From the NCBI RefSeq assembly GCF_008017535.1, contig NZ_VRUA01000003.1, positions 333,750 to 397,749 on the forward strand: a DNA stretch of 64,000 nucleotides, in the 5' to 3' direction. This DNA comes from Ottowia flava (GTDB lineage Bacteria; Pseudomonadota; Gammaproteobacteria; Burkholderiales; Burkholderiaceae_C). The translations under genes were made by a program, and so were the position numbers. Below the pieces are notes generated by a model that was not told where the DNA came from, did not search any database, and worked only from the letters and a program-made list of their open reading frames with translations. This document shows, piece by piece, positions 46,802-56,312 of this stretch (position 1 is the stretch's first letter; each line of letters opens with the position of its first letter).

Positions 46802-48463
46802 TCATTGTGCAGCTATCAGGTTCGGAGCGCCAGCGGAAAAGTGCAACGGTGGCGCGGCGAGCTGCGCCTTGGAGGTGGCGTTTGGCGCCACCGCCTGCGC
46901 CGCGCGGGGCGCTGCCAGGGCGCGCTCCAGCCGAGCGTCCAGCCCGTACAGGTCGGGCACGAAGCCGACCTTGCCCTCCGGCAGGGCGACCGCGGTGCGG
47001 TAGACGATCAGTACCGGCACGGGCGCCTGCAGGTTGGCCGTGACCGGGCGCGGCTTGTGCATAGCCTGCTGGATGCGCGACTCGGTCCAGTCGGGCTGGT
47101 CCTGCAGCAGCCATTGCGCCAGCGACACCGGCTGTTCGACGCGGATGCAGCCATGGCTGAAATCGCGCCGCGTGCGGCCAAACAGGCTGGGTACGTTCGT
47201 GTCGTGCAGGTAGATCGCCTGGTTGTTGGGCAGCATGAACTTGACGTTGCCCAGCGCATTGCGCGGGCCGGGGCGCTGGCGGATACGCCACTGCCCGGCC
47301 AGCACGGCGTTCAGCGCCTCCGGCGAGACGGCGGTGCTGATGCCGCTGCCGTGCACAAATTCCATGCCCTGCGCCGCCAGGTAGCCCGGATTGGCGCGCA
47401 GCTTCGGCACGGTTTCCTTGCGCGCGATGGAACTGGGGATGTTCCAGTACGGGCTGAATTCGATCCAGCGCATGTCCTCGTCGAACAGCGGCGTGCGCGT
47501 GTCCAGCGCCTTGCCGACGATGACCTTCATCGCGAAGTCCTGCCGCACGACCGGAGGTTGGGCTTCTGCCGTCGCCGCGGTGGCCTGCGAGAACGCGCGC
47601 AACCCGAACTCGGGGATGTTGACGGTGATGAAGCGCGCGGCCGACGGCATGGGCGTGAGCCGCAGGCGCTCCAGCGCCAGCGCGATCTGCCGCGCGCGGG
47701 CGGCGGGCGGCACGTCCAGTGCGTCGATCGTCGTCTTGCCGACCACGCCATCGCCTTCCAGGCCGTGGCGCAACTGAAAGGCCTTGACGGCCGCCTGCAG
47801 CGTGGCGTCGTACGACGCGGGCGCCGCCGCACCCGCGGGCAGATCGCCCAGCAGCGCCAGCCGCTCGGCCAGGCGCGGGAGGTTGTTCCAGCGCTGGCCG
47901 GGCTGCAGCTTGCCGCCGGGCGGCGCGCCCAGCTTCTGCTGCCAGGCCGCCGGTTCGCCCATCGCCTGGTATGCCACCAGGGCCTCGCGCAAGTGCCTGT
48001 ACTGCGGCCAGGGTGGGGTGGCAGCTCGCAGCGCTTCATCGGGCGCACCGCGCGCTACCGCGTCGCGCAGCAGCTGCGCCAGGTCGGGTGAAGGCGCGGT
48101 GGCGCTGTCGTAATGCGCGTTCAACTCGCGCTGGGCGTCCACCCGGCCAAAGCGCAGGTGCTGGAGGTAGCGTCCGACCGCGTCGGTCAGCTGGGCGTCC
48201 AACCGAGCGGCTTCGTCGGCGCTGGGTAGCTGGGCCTGGGCCGCCGTGAGCGCCTTGTCCAGCGCAGCGGCGTCGTAGTCGGCCGGGCGCAGGCCGTCTT
48301 TGTCCGACTGGACGAGCCACTTCACCACCTCGCGCGCTGGCACATTGGGATGGCCGCTAGCGTCGAGCCAGAGCGGTTGCGCGCTGGCCTGGGCCGCCAA
48401 CGCGCCCAGCAGCAAGGCGGCCAGCGTGGCCGAGCGTCGGTAGCGAGAGATCCTGGAGTCCAT
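46802..48463 (-). CDS. L,D-transpeptidase, YcbB/LdtD type
   Basis: 553 residues from MDSRISRYRRSATLAALLLG, a signal peptide cleaved near AQASA. A YcbB-type scaffold domain, a peptidoglycan-binding helical domain (LKAFQLRHGLEGDGVVGKTT) and the YkuD catalytic domain with FSHGCIRVEQPVSLAQW containing the nucleophilic Cys. Makes 3-3 crosslinks in peptidoglycan. Start at 48463 is chosen at the signal peptide; the longer upstream frame is not credible. Confidence 0.92.
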   Translation of the reverse strand: MDSRISRYRRSATLAALLLGALAAQASAQPLWLDASGHPNVPAREVVKWLVQSDKDGLRPADYDAAALDKALTAAQAQLPSADEAARLDAQLTDAVGRYLQHLRFGRVDAQRELNAHYDSATAPSPDLAQLLRDAVARGAPDEALRAATPPWPQYRHLREALVAYQAMGEPAAWQQKLGAPPGGKLQPGQRWNNLPRLAERLALLGDLPAGAAAPASYDATLQAAVKAFQLRHGLEGDGVVGKTTIDALDVPPAARARQIALALERLRLTPMPSAARFITVNIPEFGLRAFSQATAATAEAQPPVVRQDFAMKVIVGKALDTRTPLFDEDMRWIEFSPYWNIPSSIARKETVPKLRANPGYLAAQGMEFVHGSGISTAVSPEALNAVLAGQWRIRQRPGPRNALGNVKFMLPNNQAIYLHDTNVPSLFGRTRRDFSHGCIRVEQPVSLAQWLLQDQPDWTESRIQQAMHKPRPVTANLQAPVPVLIVYRTAVALPEGKVGFVPDLYGLDARLERALAAPRAAQAVAPNATSKAQLAAPPLHFSAGAPNLIAAQ

Positions 48464-48827
48464 GGCGGGAATGGGTAGCAACAGAGGCCAAAGCCCGTGG
48501 CGCCGGCGGCGCGGCGCGACGGCGTCCCACCCATGATAGCGGCCGATGGTGCGTGTCAATTCACGTTTCGAGCCAGACCGAACGGCGCCAAAATTTGCGT
48601 GCAATAGGCCAATATGCTTGTGGAGACAAGCGCAGCCAGCTACCAAATAATGAGTCTTCCAGGGTCAATGTGCTCCCCCGACCAGTGCTGCATGAGCAGT
48701 CCAGGCCCACCGTTGCCACTTACGCGAGCAACGTGGCGCAGCCGCGCAGCGATTGTTATGCCCGTCGCGCTGCGCCGCCTCTGCGGGCGTCGGCATGACA
48801 GGGCCCGGTCGCTGCGTCGGCGGTCGC
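48464..48827. other. Intergenic stretch with one degenerate repeat copy
   Basis: 364 bases between two minus-strand genes. At 48603-48650 a degenerate forward copy of the dispersed repeat is visible (AATAGGCCAATATGC and CGCAGCCAGCTACCAAATAA). It must also hold the promoter of the L,D-transpeptidase gene. No gene is supported. Confidence 0.5.
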
Positions 48828-49895
48828 TCAGGCGCGGCGCCCGCGCCGATGGCGCGCCGCGAAGGCGCCCGCCGCCAGCAAGGACAGCATCCACAGGCTC
48901 CAGTCGGTCAGCGCGGGCACTGCAGTCGCAGGCGCCGCGTAACAGATGCGCAGTGACCCATTGCCCGCGTTCACACCGTTGGCACTGGCAAAACCGGACA
49001 AGCCGATCCCCGCACCCGACGTACCGCCCGCGCCACCGCCGCCCGCGCCTATTCCATTACCGCTGCAGCCAGACGTGCCGGCAGAGCCACCACCGCCACC
49101 ACCGCCCACGAGCCAACCGCCGCCGCCGCCGCCTCCACCACCAGCCAGGCTGGAAAAGGGGGCGTTTTGTGCGCCCGCGCCGCCCGCACCTCCCGCGGTG
49201 CCCGCAGTGCCCAGAAAGCCCGCGCAGCCGACACCCGCCGCGCCGCCCGTGCCCACCGTGCCCCCCGACCCGCCCACACCAGCGACGCCAGAAGACAGTG
49301 CGTCACCACCTGCGGTACCCGCCGCACCGCCGCCAGCGCCGCCGGCACCGCCATTGCCAGAGGCGACGCGCGGGCTGACAAAGACCTCTTGAATGCCACC
49401 GCCACCACCACCGCCACCACCACCCGCCGCCAGCACCCGGTCGGCCAGCGCACCGGCGCCCGTGCGCACGTCCGTGGCGCCGCCACCGCCGCCGCCGGGG
49501 TTGGTGAGGCCGCTGGAACCGCCCCCGTTGTAGCCGTTGGTGCCCCCCACGTAGATGCGCAGCACATTGCCCGGCGCGACCGACAGCACGCCGCTGGCCT
49601 GGGCACCCAGGCCGCCTGCGCCGCCGAGCGCGCTGGTGCTGGTGCCGCCCGCTGCGCCCAGTGCGGTCAGGTTCAGTTGCGTGACCCCGGCGGGGACGGT
49701 GAAGGTCTGTTCAGATCCGGTCAGGCCGAAGCTGGCCAGTGTCTGGCCGGGCGCGCAGGCCGATTGCGCGTGCAGCAGACCGCTGGGTAGCGCCAGCGCC
49801 AGGGCGCCAATGGCGGCGAGCGCGCCTACATGGTGTGCAGGGTGGGTGGCGTGTGCACGGGTGAAGCGGACGCATTGACCGGTGGTTCCTGACAT
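48828..49895 (-). CDS. Glycine-rich secreted protein with IPTL-CTERM-like sorting tail
   Basis: 355 residues from MSGTTGQCVRFTR. Signal peptide (ALAAIGALALALPSGLLHAQ), then a beta-type start (SEQTFTVPAGVTQLNLTALG), a long glycine-rich body (about 90-310) with many GGGG runs, and the tail VPALTDWSLWMLSLLAAGAF plus an Arg-rich end. The Pro-x-Leu-x-x-Trp, helix, basic cluster layout is that of IPTL-CTERM proteins, here with VPAL. Probably a surface or matrix protein. AT-rich upstream DNA (49925-50040) likely holds its promoter. Confidence 0.8.
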   Translation of the reverse strand: MSGTTGQCVRFTRAHATHPAHHVGALAAIGALALALPSGLLHAQSACAPGQTLASFGLTGSEQTFTVPAGVTQLNLTALGAAGGTSTSALGGAGGLGAQASGVLSVAPGNVLRIYVGGTNGYNGGGSSGLTNPGGGGGGATDVRTGAGALADRVLAAGGGGGGGGGGIQEVFVSPRVASGNGGAGGAGGGAAGTAGGDALSSGVAGVGGSGGTVGTGGAAGVGCAGFLGTAGTAGGAGGAGAQNAPFSSLAGGGGGGGGGWLVGGGGGGGSAGTSGCSGNGIGAGGGGAGGTSGAGIGLSGFASANGVNAGNGSLRICYAAPATAVPALTDWSLWMLSLLAAGAFAARHRRGRRA

Positions 49896-50158
49896 TTGTG
49901 GGTTCCTTCGCACGCAAAGCGGGTGCTCAGAAAAGTATTGAAACAAATGTCCGAAAAGTCAAATTTTCGTGTTCAATTTTCTCTATAAAAATTCAAAGCC
50001 GCATTTAATAGTAGTGTTTTGTTGTAATTTTGTTGCGGCAATGGAATGCGGATCGGCTGGTCGTTCGCGATGATGGGGTGCGACGGAGTCAACTACCAGG
50101 CGCAGCAGGTGCGCAAGTCCCTATCGGCCGCCATCATGCCGCGCACGGCGCGTGACGC

Positions 50159-51637
50159 TCACTTCTGAATATCACCCAAGCACAGGTACTTGATTTCCAG
50201 GTACTCATCCATGCCGTGGCTGGAGCCTTCGCGGCCCAGGCCGGACTGCTTGACGCCGCCGAAGGGCACGTGCTCGGTGGAGATGATGCCGGCGTTGATG
50301 CCGACCATGCCGTATTCCAGGCCTTCGCTGACGCGGAAGATGCGGCCGACGTCGCGGCTGTAGAAGTAGCTGGCCAGGCCGAATTCGGTGGCGTTGGCGG
50401 CGTCGATGCCTTCCTGCTCGGTCTTGAAGCGGAACACCGGGGCCAGCGGGCCGAAGGTTTCTTCGCGCGCGACCAGCATGTCGGCCTGGGCGCCGGCGAT
50501 GACGGTGGGCTCGTAGAACTGGCCCTTGAGCTTCTTGCCGCCGGTGATGACCTTGCCGCCCTTCTTGACGGCGTCCTTCACGTGCTTTTCAACCTTGGTC
50601 ACGGCCGACGGCTCGATCAGCGGGCCCTGCACCACGCCGGGCTCGAAGCCGTTGCCGACCTTGAGCGTCTTGACCTTGGCGGCGAACTTCTTGACGAAGG
50701 CGTCGTACACCTTGTCCTGCACGTAAAAGCGGTTGGTGCACACGCAGGTCTGGCCCGCGTTGCGGTACTTGCTGGCCACGGCGCCTTCGACGGCGCTGTC
50801 GAGATCGGCGTCGTCAAACACCAGGAAGGGCGCGTTGCCGCCCAGCTCCAGCGCCAGTTTCTTGATGGTGGGCGCGCATTGCGCCATCAAGATGCGGCCG
50901 ACTTCGGTGGAGCCGGTGAAGGACAGGTGGCGCACCACGTCGCTGTCGCACAGCACCTTGCCGATGGCCGGGGCGTCGGTGCCGGTGATGACGTTGATCA
51001 CGCCCGCCGGAATGCCGGCGCGCACGGCCAATTCTGCGGCGGCCAGGGCGGTCAGCGGCGTCAGCTCGGCCGGTTTGATGACCACGGTGCAACCCGCGGC
51101 CAGGGCCGGCGCGACCTTGCGCGTGATCATGGCCAGCGGGAAGTTCCACGGCGTGATGGCGGCGCACACGCCGATGGGCTGGCGCGTGACCAGGATGCGC
51201 TTGTTGTTGTCGAAGGTGGGCAGCGTCTCGCCGTTGGCGCGCTTGGCTTCTTCGGCAAACCATTCGATGAAGCTGGCGCCGTAGGCGACCTCGCCCTTGG
51301 CTTCGGCCAGCGGCTTGCCCTGCTCGGCCGTCATCAGACGCGCCAGATCGTCCTGCGCCTCCATCATCAGCTTGTACCAGGCCATCATCAGGCCGTGGCG
51401 CTGCTTGGCGGTCAGCGCGCGCCAGGCCGGCCAGGCGGCATTGGCCGCATCGATGGCGGCCTTGGTCTCGCGCTGGCCGAGGTCGGCCACGTCGGCCAGC
51501 TTGCGGCCGGTGGCCGGGTCGATCACGTCGAAGCGCGTCTTGCCCTTGACCCATTTGCCGCCGACCAGGCCGTCGGTCTTGAGCAGCGTGGGGTCGATCA
51601 GTTCATCCAGCGGGTTGTCGAACGTTGCGGCGGGCAT
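50159..51637 (-). CDS. gabD: NAD(P)-dependent succinate-semialdehyde dehydrogenase
   Basis: 492 residues from MPAATFDNPLDELIDPTLLK, preceded by GGAG at eight bases; three further in-frame Met lie upstream. Catalytic Glu in LALELGGNAPFLVF and Cys in YRNAGQTCVCTNRFYV. Closest to GabD-type enzymes (GQTCVCTNR, PFGGVKQSGLGREGS). Oxidises succinate semialdehyde to succinate; other semialdehydes are possible. Confidence 0.92.
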   Translation of the reverse strand: MPAATFDNPLDELIDPTLLKTDGLVGGKWVKGKTRFDVIDPATGRKLADVADLGQRETKAAIDAANAAWPAWRALTAKQRHGLMMAWYKLMMEAQDDLARLMTAEQGKPLAEAKGEVAYGASFIEWFAEEAKRANGETLPTFDNNKRILVTRQPIGVCAAITPWNFPLAMITRKVAPALAAGCTVVIKPAELTPLTALAAAELAVRAGIPAGVINVITGTDAPAIGKVLCDSDVVRHLSFTGSTEVGRILMAQCAPTIKKLALELGGNAPFLVFDDADLDSAVEGAVASKYRNAGQTCVCTNRFYVQDKVYDAFVKKFAAKVKTLKVGNGFEPGVVQGPLIEPSAVTKVEKHVKDAVKKGGKVITGGKKLKGQFYEPTVIAGAQADMLVAREETFGPLAPVFRFKTEQEGIDAANATEFGLASYFYSRDVGRIFRVSEGLEYGMVGINAGIISTEHVPFGGVKQSGLGREGSSHGMDEYLEIKYLCLGDIQK

Positions 51638-51745
51638 GCGGGTCTCCACGAAAGTTTGCATCGGCATTGTAGGCACCGGCGTTGGGCGGGCACCCGAGGC
51701 GCGGGGCGCCGCAGCGCCCGCGCGGGCTGCTATGGTGTGCGTGCT

Positions 51746-51802
51746 TGCTATCTAAACAGAAGCTGACCGCGCTGATCACTGTAGGGCCAGGGCCGTATTC
51801 GG
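51746..51802 (-). repeat. Dispersed repeat copy (reverse)
   Basis: TTGCTATCTAAACAGAAGCT, GACCGCGCTGATCACTGTAG, GGCCAGGGCCGTATTCGG. Left arm of an inverted pair. Confidence 0.75.
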
Positions 51803-51912
51803 CTTGAAACTACCGCGCCCATGCAGCGTGCTCTTTACCCAGGGCTGCCGGCGCACTGGCGGACAGCGCCCCACAGCAGCGTGTGCGGCCCGATCAAGTG
51901 ACGATTTGACTT

Positions 51913-51965
51913 AAATCGGCCTCTGTCCCTACAGGAGCTTGCGTGGTCAGCTACCAATTGCGTAG
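51913..51965 (+). repeat. Dispersed repeat copy (forward)
   Basis: AAATCGGCCTCTGTCCCTAC, AGGAGCTTGCGTGGTCAGCT, ACCAATTGCGTAGCA. Right arm of the inverted pair. Confidence 0.75.
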
Positions 51966-52009
51966 CAAATCCGGTGCGCACTGTCGCGCGCATGACGCCC
52001 GCCGCCGGG

Positions 52010-53470
52010 CTACAGCAGCGGAGAGCCCAGCCGTGCCACCGCCTCGAACACGTACTGCGCGGCAGGCGCCTTGCGGTCGGTCGGCACCAGCTTGCAGTGC
52101 GACAGATCGTCTTCGAACATCTGGGCCAGGCCTTGGTTGAAGTCGCGCTCCATCACGGCGGCGGCGACTTCAAAGTTCAGGCGGAAGCTGCGGTTGTCGA
52201 AGTTGGCGCTGCCGACCATGCCGTAGTGCTGGTCCACCAGCAGCGTCTTGGCGTGGAACATGCGCCCGTGGTATTCGAAGATCAGCACGCCCGCGGCCTG
52301 CAGCTCCTTGTAGTACGAGCGCGCGGCGGCGGTGACGATGCGCGAATCGCTGCGCTCGGGCACGATCAGCTTGACCTGCACGCCGCGCAGCGCCGCGTTG
52401 GTCAGCGCCAGCAGTGCGGGCTCGGTCGGCACGAAGTAGGGCGTGGCCATCCAGATGCGTTCGCGCGCCATGTTCAGCGCGTCGATCATGGCGCGGTGAA
52501 TCGCTTCGCCGTCGGTGTCGGGGCCGGACGCGACGATCTGCACCGGCACTTCGCCCGGTGACACGTCGGGCAGCATCTCGTGCTCGCTGCGCGGCGGCTT
52601 GCCGTTGGCGTAGCGCCAGTCCTGCAAAAACACGTACTGCAGCCAGCGCACTGCGCCGCCGCGCAGCAGCAGGTGCGTGTCGCGGTAGGCGTCGTGCGGG
52701 CGGAAGTTCTCGTTCTCGTCGTCGGTGACGTTGATGCCGCCCAAAAGGCCCACGCGCCCGTCGACCACCACGATCTTGCGGTGCGTGCGCAGGTTGACGA
52801 GCGGGCGCAGGCGGTCGAGCCGCGTGGGGTGGAACACGGCGAATTCGCCGCCCGCGTCGCGAAAGCGGTTGACCAGCTGGCGGTGCTTGCGCGACAGCAG
52901 CTTGGGTGAACCGATGCCGTCGACCAGCAGGCGCACCTCGACACCGGCACGCGCTTTTTCGGTGAGCGCGTTCAGCAGCAGCGTGCCGGTCTGGTCGGGC
53001 TCGAAGATGTAGTACTCCAGATGCACGTGGTGCTCGGCCGCGGCGATCTTGCGCAGCAGCGCCGTCAGCGTGGCACCGCCGCTGGCCAGAATGTCGATCG
53101 ACTGCACGCTGCTGATGGGGATGCCACAACTGGCCTCGATCAGGCGCGCGTGCTGCACCGCCCAGGCGGGTACGTCGGGCCGGTGGGCGCGCAGCCGCTC
53201 CAGGTCGCGCTGCGACATCAGCGCCGCGCGCGTGTGCCAGCGGCGCAGGCGCTGGCGCTTGACGCGCTGCGGGCCAAAGTAGGCGTACACCGCCAGCCCG
53301 ATCACCGGCATCATGTTCAGCACCATGATCCAGGCCAGCGTCGACACGGGCGAGCGCCGCTGCATCACCACCCAGCTGGTGACGATGATGCTGGAGATGG
53401 TCCAGACCCAACCCAGCCAGAAGGTCCAGTTGTGGCCCGCGATGGCGTAGCGGGGCAGTTCGACGTCCAT
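52010..53470 (-). CDS. cls: Cardiolipin synthase, ClsA-like phospholipase D family
   Basis: 486 residues. Two N-terminal membrane helices (TFWLGWVWTISSIIVTSWVV and the next), then two HKD motifs: HRKIVVVDGRVGLLGGIN and HAKTLLVDQHYGMVGSANFD. Joins two phosphatidylglycerols into cardiolipin. Downstream of the ArsC-like gene on the same strand, 24 bases apart. Confidence 0.93.
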   Translation of the reverse strand: MDVELPRYAIAGHNWTFWLGWVWTISSIIVTSWVVMQRRSPVSTLAWIMVLNMMPVIGLAVYAYFGPQRVKRQRLRRWHTRAALMSQRDLERLRAHRPDVPAWAVQHARLIEASCGIPISSVQSIDILASGGATLTALLRKIAAAEHHVHLEYYIFEPDQTGTLLLNALTEKARAGVEVRLLVDGIGSPKLLSRKHRQLVNRFRDAGGEFAVFHPTRLDRLRPLVNLRTHRKIVVVDGRVGLLGGINVTDDENENFRPHDAYRDTHLLLRGGAVRWLQYVFLQDWRYANGKPPRSEHEMLPDVSPGEVPVQIVASGPDTDGEAIHRAMIDALNMARERIWMATPYFVPTEPALLALTNAALRGVQVKLIVPERSDSRIVTAAARSYYKELQAAGVLIFEYHGRMFHAKTLLVDQHYGMVGSANFDNRSFRLNFEVAAAVMERDFNQGLAQMFEDDLSHCKLVPTDRKAPAAQYVFEAVARLGSPLL

Positions 53471-53494
53471 GGCGGTCTTCGGGCAGCGGCGGCG

Positions 53495-53860
53495 TCAGCC
53501 CACGCGCTGGGACCAGTCTTCCGGCGAAAAACCGACGGTGATGGCGCCGTCCGGCCATTCGACCACCGGGCGTTTGATGGCGCTGGGCGCGCGCTGCAGC
53601 AGCGCGGCGGCGCTGGCGGCGTCGTGCACGGCGGTCTGCTCTTCGGCGCGGAGCTGGCGCCAGGTCGTGCCGCGGCGGTTCAGCACCGTTTCCCAGCCGG
53701 CGGCGGCCAGCCAGCGCGCTAGGTGGTCGGGCGGCACGCCTTGCTTTTTGAAGTCGTGGAAGACCGCGTCCACACCGTGGTCGGCAAGCCAGGTGCGGGC
53801 CTTTTTGACCGTGTCGCAGTTGGGAATTCCGTAGAGCGTGGGGGTGGCGGTATCGGGCAT
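53495..53860 (-). CDS. ArsC/Spx-family thioredoxin-fold protein (YffB-like)
   Basis: 121 residues from MPDTATPTLYGIPNCDTVKK. Single N-terminal Cys in GIPNCDTVKKAR and the RPVVEWPDG region typical of YffB-type members; a second Cys of true arsenate reductases is absent. Likely a glutathione-dependent thiol reductase. Divergent from folC across 52 bases. Confidence 0.88.
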   Translation of the reverse strand: MPDTATPTLYGIPNCDTVKKARTWLADHGVDAVFHDFKKQGVPPDHLARWLAAAGWETVLNRRGTTWRQLRAEEQTAVHDAASAAALLQRAPSAIKRPVVEWPDGAITVGFSPEDWSQRVG

Positions 53861-53912
53861 CGCGGGCGATGATGCCACGCACGCCGCGCCCGTCGGTGAC
53901 AATTCCGCCGTT

Positions 53913-55214
53913 ATGAAAACCTTGGAAGACTGGCTCGCCCACTGCGAGCACCTGCACCCCACCACGATCGAGCTGGGCCTGGAGCGCGTGCGCACCGTGG
54001 CCGAGCGCATGGGGCTGCGCTTTGACGTGCCCGTGTTCACCGTGGCGGGCACCAACGGCAAGGGCTCGACCTGCGCCATGCTGGAGGCGATTTTGGGCGA
54101 GGCCGGCTTTCGCACCGGCGTGTTCACCTCGCCCCACCTGGTGCGCTTTGAAGAGCGCTGCCGGATCCGCGGCGTGCCGGCGGATGCTGCGGATTTGGTA
54201 GCTGCCTTCGCACGTGTGGAAAGCGCCAGAGCCGAAATCTCCTTGACGTATTTCGAGTTCACCACGCTCGCCATCCTGGACGCGTTGGCGCAGGCGCCGC
54301 TGGACGCGGTGGTGCTGGAAGTCGGTCTGGGCGGGCGCCTGGACGCGGTCAACATCATCGATACCGACTGCGCCATCCTCACCAGCATCGACATCGACCA
54401 CGCCGAGCTGCTGGGCGATACGCGAGAGAAGATCGGCTTTGAGAAGGCCGGCATCATGCGGCCGGGCAAACCGGCCATCGTCAGCGACCCGGTGCCGCCG
54501 CAAAGCGTGATTGACCACGCCGAGGCCATCGGCGCCGACCTCTGGCTGCTGGGGCGCGACTTCAACTACGAAGGCGACAAGCAGCAGTGGGGCTGGGCCG
54601 GGCGCGGGCGCCGGTACGCCGGGCTGGCCTACCCGGCGCTGCGCGGGGCCAACCAGTTGCTGAACGCGTCGGGCGTGCTGGCCGCGCTGACGGCGTTGCG
54701 CGCACAACTGCCCGTGACGGCGCAGGCGGTGCGCACGGGCTTGGCGATGGTCGAGTTGCCAGGGCGCTTCCAGGTCGTGCCGGGCCAGCCCGCGCTGGTG
54801 CTGGACGTGGCGCACAACCCGCATGCGGTGGCGGCGCTGGCGCTCAACCTCGACAACATGGGCTTTTACCCGACCACTCACGCCGTCGTCGGCGCCATGG
54901 CGGACAAGGACCTGGCCCCCATGCTGGCGCGCATGGACCCGGTCATCGACCGCTGGTATTTCACCGACCTGCCCACATCGCGCGCGGCCAGCGCTGCCCA
55001 GTTGCAGGCCGATTGGCAGGCCGTGACGCACCGCAAGGACGCGGCGTCGGCCACCTTCGCCAACCCCATCGCGGCCCTGGATGCAGCGGCGGTGGCTGCC
55101 ACCCCCGCTGATAGAATCGTGGTCTTCGGATCGTTCTACACCGTCGGTGGCGTGCTGGCACACGGCGTCCCTCGGCTGCAGGCCGGGCAGCCCGCCCCGG
55201 ATGCCGGAAGCTGA
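53913..55214 (+). CDS. folC: Dihydrofolate/folylpolyglutamate synthase
   Basis: 433 residues from MKTLEDWLAHCEHLHP. Mur-ligase fold: P-loop VAGTNGKGSTCAMLE (about 43-57), FTSPHLVRFEERCRI, LEVGLGGRLDAVNIID, and C-terminal VLDVAHNPHAVAALAL. Adds glutamate to dihydropteroate and folates. First gene of the conserved folC-dedD-cvpA-purF run. Confidence 0.96.
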   Translation: MKTLEDWLAHCEHLHPTTIELGLERVRTVAERMGLRFDVPVFTVAGTNGKGSTCAMLEAILGEAGFRTGVFTSPHLVRFEERCRIRGVPADAADLVAAFARVESARAEISLTYFEFTTLAILDALAQAPLDAVVLEVGLGGRLDAVNIIDTDCAILTSIDIDHAELLGDTREKIGFEKAGIMRPGKPAIVSDPVPPQSVIDHAEAIGADLWLLGRDFNYEGDKQQWGWAGRGRRYAGLAYPALRGANQLLNASGVLAALTALRAQLPVTAQAVRTGLAMVELPGRFQVVPGQPALVLDVAHNPHAVAALALNLDNMGFYPTTHAVVGAMADKDLAPMLARMDPVIDRWYFTDLPTSRAASAAQLQADWQAVTHRKDAASATFANPIAALDAAAVAATPADRIVVFGSFYTVGGVLAHGVPRLQAGQPAPDAGS

Positions 55215-55225
55215 CCCCCGAATTC

Positions 55226-56311
55226 ATGGCATTTTTCAAATTCCGCCAGCGCGGCCAGACCCCAGCGCAACCCGAACCCACTGGTCGCCGCGGCCGCAAG
55301 AATGAGCCGGCCCCGGCCGGTCCCCAGGAAAGCATCGACACCGTCCGCCGTCGCGCGCGGCACCGACTGCTGGGCGCCGTGGTGCTGGTCGGGGTGGCCG
55401 TCGTTGGTTTTCCCTTGCTGTTCGACACGCAGCCACGCCCCGTGGCGGTCAACGCGCCCATCATCATTCCCGACAAAGACACGGCGCCGCCGCTGCAAGG
55501 GGCTGGCGGAGCCGGCAACGGCGATGGGCGATCCGTGCCCGCGTCCGCCAGCCTGGATGAGCGTGAGGAGGTCGTGGCAGCCGGTGCTGCGGCCGCAGCG
55601 CGCGCTGCCGCCAGCGGACGCACGCCCGCCGCCTCGGCTGCGCGCGAGCGCGCCTCTGCCGAGACCACGGCACAGCAGCGCGCGCGCCAGGATGCTGAAG
55701 CCAAGGCCGCGCGCGAGGAAAGCACCCGCGCCCAGCGCGACGAAGAGTCTGCGCGCCAACAGCGCGAACAGCAGGCCAAGCGCGAGGCCGCCGAAGCCGA
55801 GCGCCGTGCCAGGGTCGAGCAAGAAGCCAAGGCCAAGCGGGAGGCCGAGGCCAAACGGGCTGCCGACGGAAGTCGGGAGAGCGACGCCGACGCCGCCGCC
55901 AAGCGCGAAGCCGAAGCCAAGCGCCAGGCCGAAGCCAAGGCAAAGCGGGAAGCCGACGCCAAAGCCAAGCGGGAGGCCGAAGCCAAGGCCAAGCGCGAGG
56001 AGGCAGCCCGTGCGCGTGCCCTGCTCGAGGGCAGGACTGCCGACGCCAAGCCCGAGCGCAAGCCTGACGAGCCAGCGGCCAAGGGGCGATTCATCGTCCA
56101 GGTGGGCGCCTTCTCGGATGACGCCGCGACCCGCCAGGCGCGGCAAAAGGCGGAGGCGGCCGGTGTCAGAACCTACACGCAGGTGGTGGAAACCAGCGCT
56201 GGCAAACGGACCCGTGTGCGGGTAGGGCCGTTCGGCTCGCGCGAAGAAGCCGAGAAAGCCGCGGCCGCGCTGAAGAAAGCCGGTCTGGGTGGCGCCGTCA
56301 TCGGCCTGTGA
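55226..56311 (+). CDS. dedD: SPOR-domain cell-division protein, DedD-like
   Basis: 361 residues. One N-terminal membrane helix (LLGAVVLVGVAVVGFPLLF), a long charged Ala/Lys/Glu/Arg coiled-coil-like region with repeating AKREAEAK units (about 120-280), and a C-terminal SPOR domain (RFIVQVGAFSDDAATRQARQ, TRVRVGPFGSREEAEKA). SPOR domains bind denuded septal glycans. The repetitive linker is longer than in E. coli DedD. Confidence 0.9.
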   Translation: MAFFKFRQRGQTPAQPEPTGRRGRKNEPAPAGPQESIDTVRRRARHRLLGAVVLVGVAVVGFPLLFDTQPRPVAVNAPIIIPDKDTAPPLQGAGGAGNGDGRSVPASASLDEREEVVAAGAAAAARAAASGRTPAASAARERASAETTAQQRARQDAEAKAAREESTRAQRDEESARQQREQQAKREAAEAERRARVEQEAKAKREAEAKRAADGSRESDADAAAKREAEAKRQAEAKAKREADAKAKREAEAKAKREEAARARALLEGRTADAKPERKPDEPAAKGRFIVQVGAFSDDAATRQARQKAEAAGVRTYTQVVETSAGKRTRVRVGPFGSREEAEKAAAALKKAGLGGAVIGL

Positions 56312-56312
56312 C

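Larger units (their letters stand above)
51638..52009. other. Intergenic stretch with an inverted pair of dispersed repeats
   Basis: 372 bases between gabD and the cardiolipin synthase gene. It contains one reverse and one forward repeat copy (listed separately), separated by about 110 bases, and no credible gene. The gabD promoter must lie in its left part. Confidence 0.6.

Noticed and set aside
48946..49392. Proline-rich plus-strand open frame
   Set aside because: It is the complement of the glycine-rich coding region (GGC/GCC runs); no start context or domain.
54193..54240. Repeat-like DNA inside folC
   Set aside because: The encoded residues (VAAFARVESARAEIS) match the ordinary conserved FolC sequence also seen in E. 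coli, so the resemblance to the reverse repeat is probably chance.
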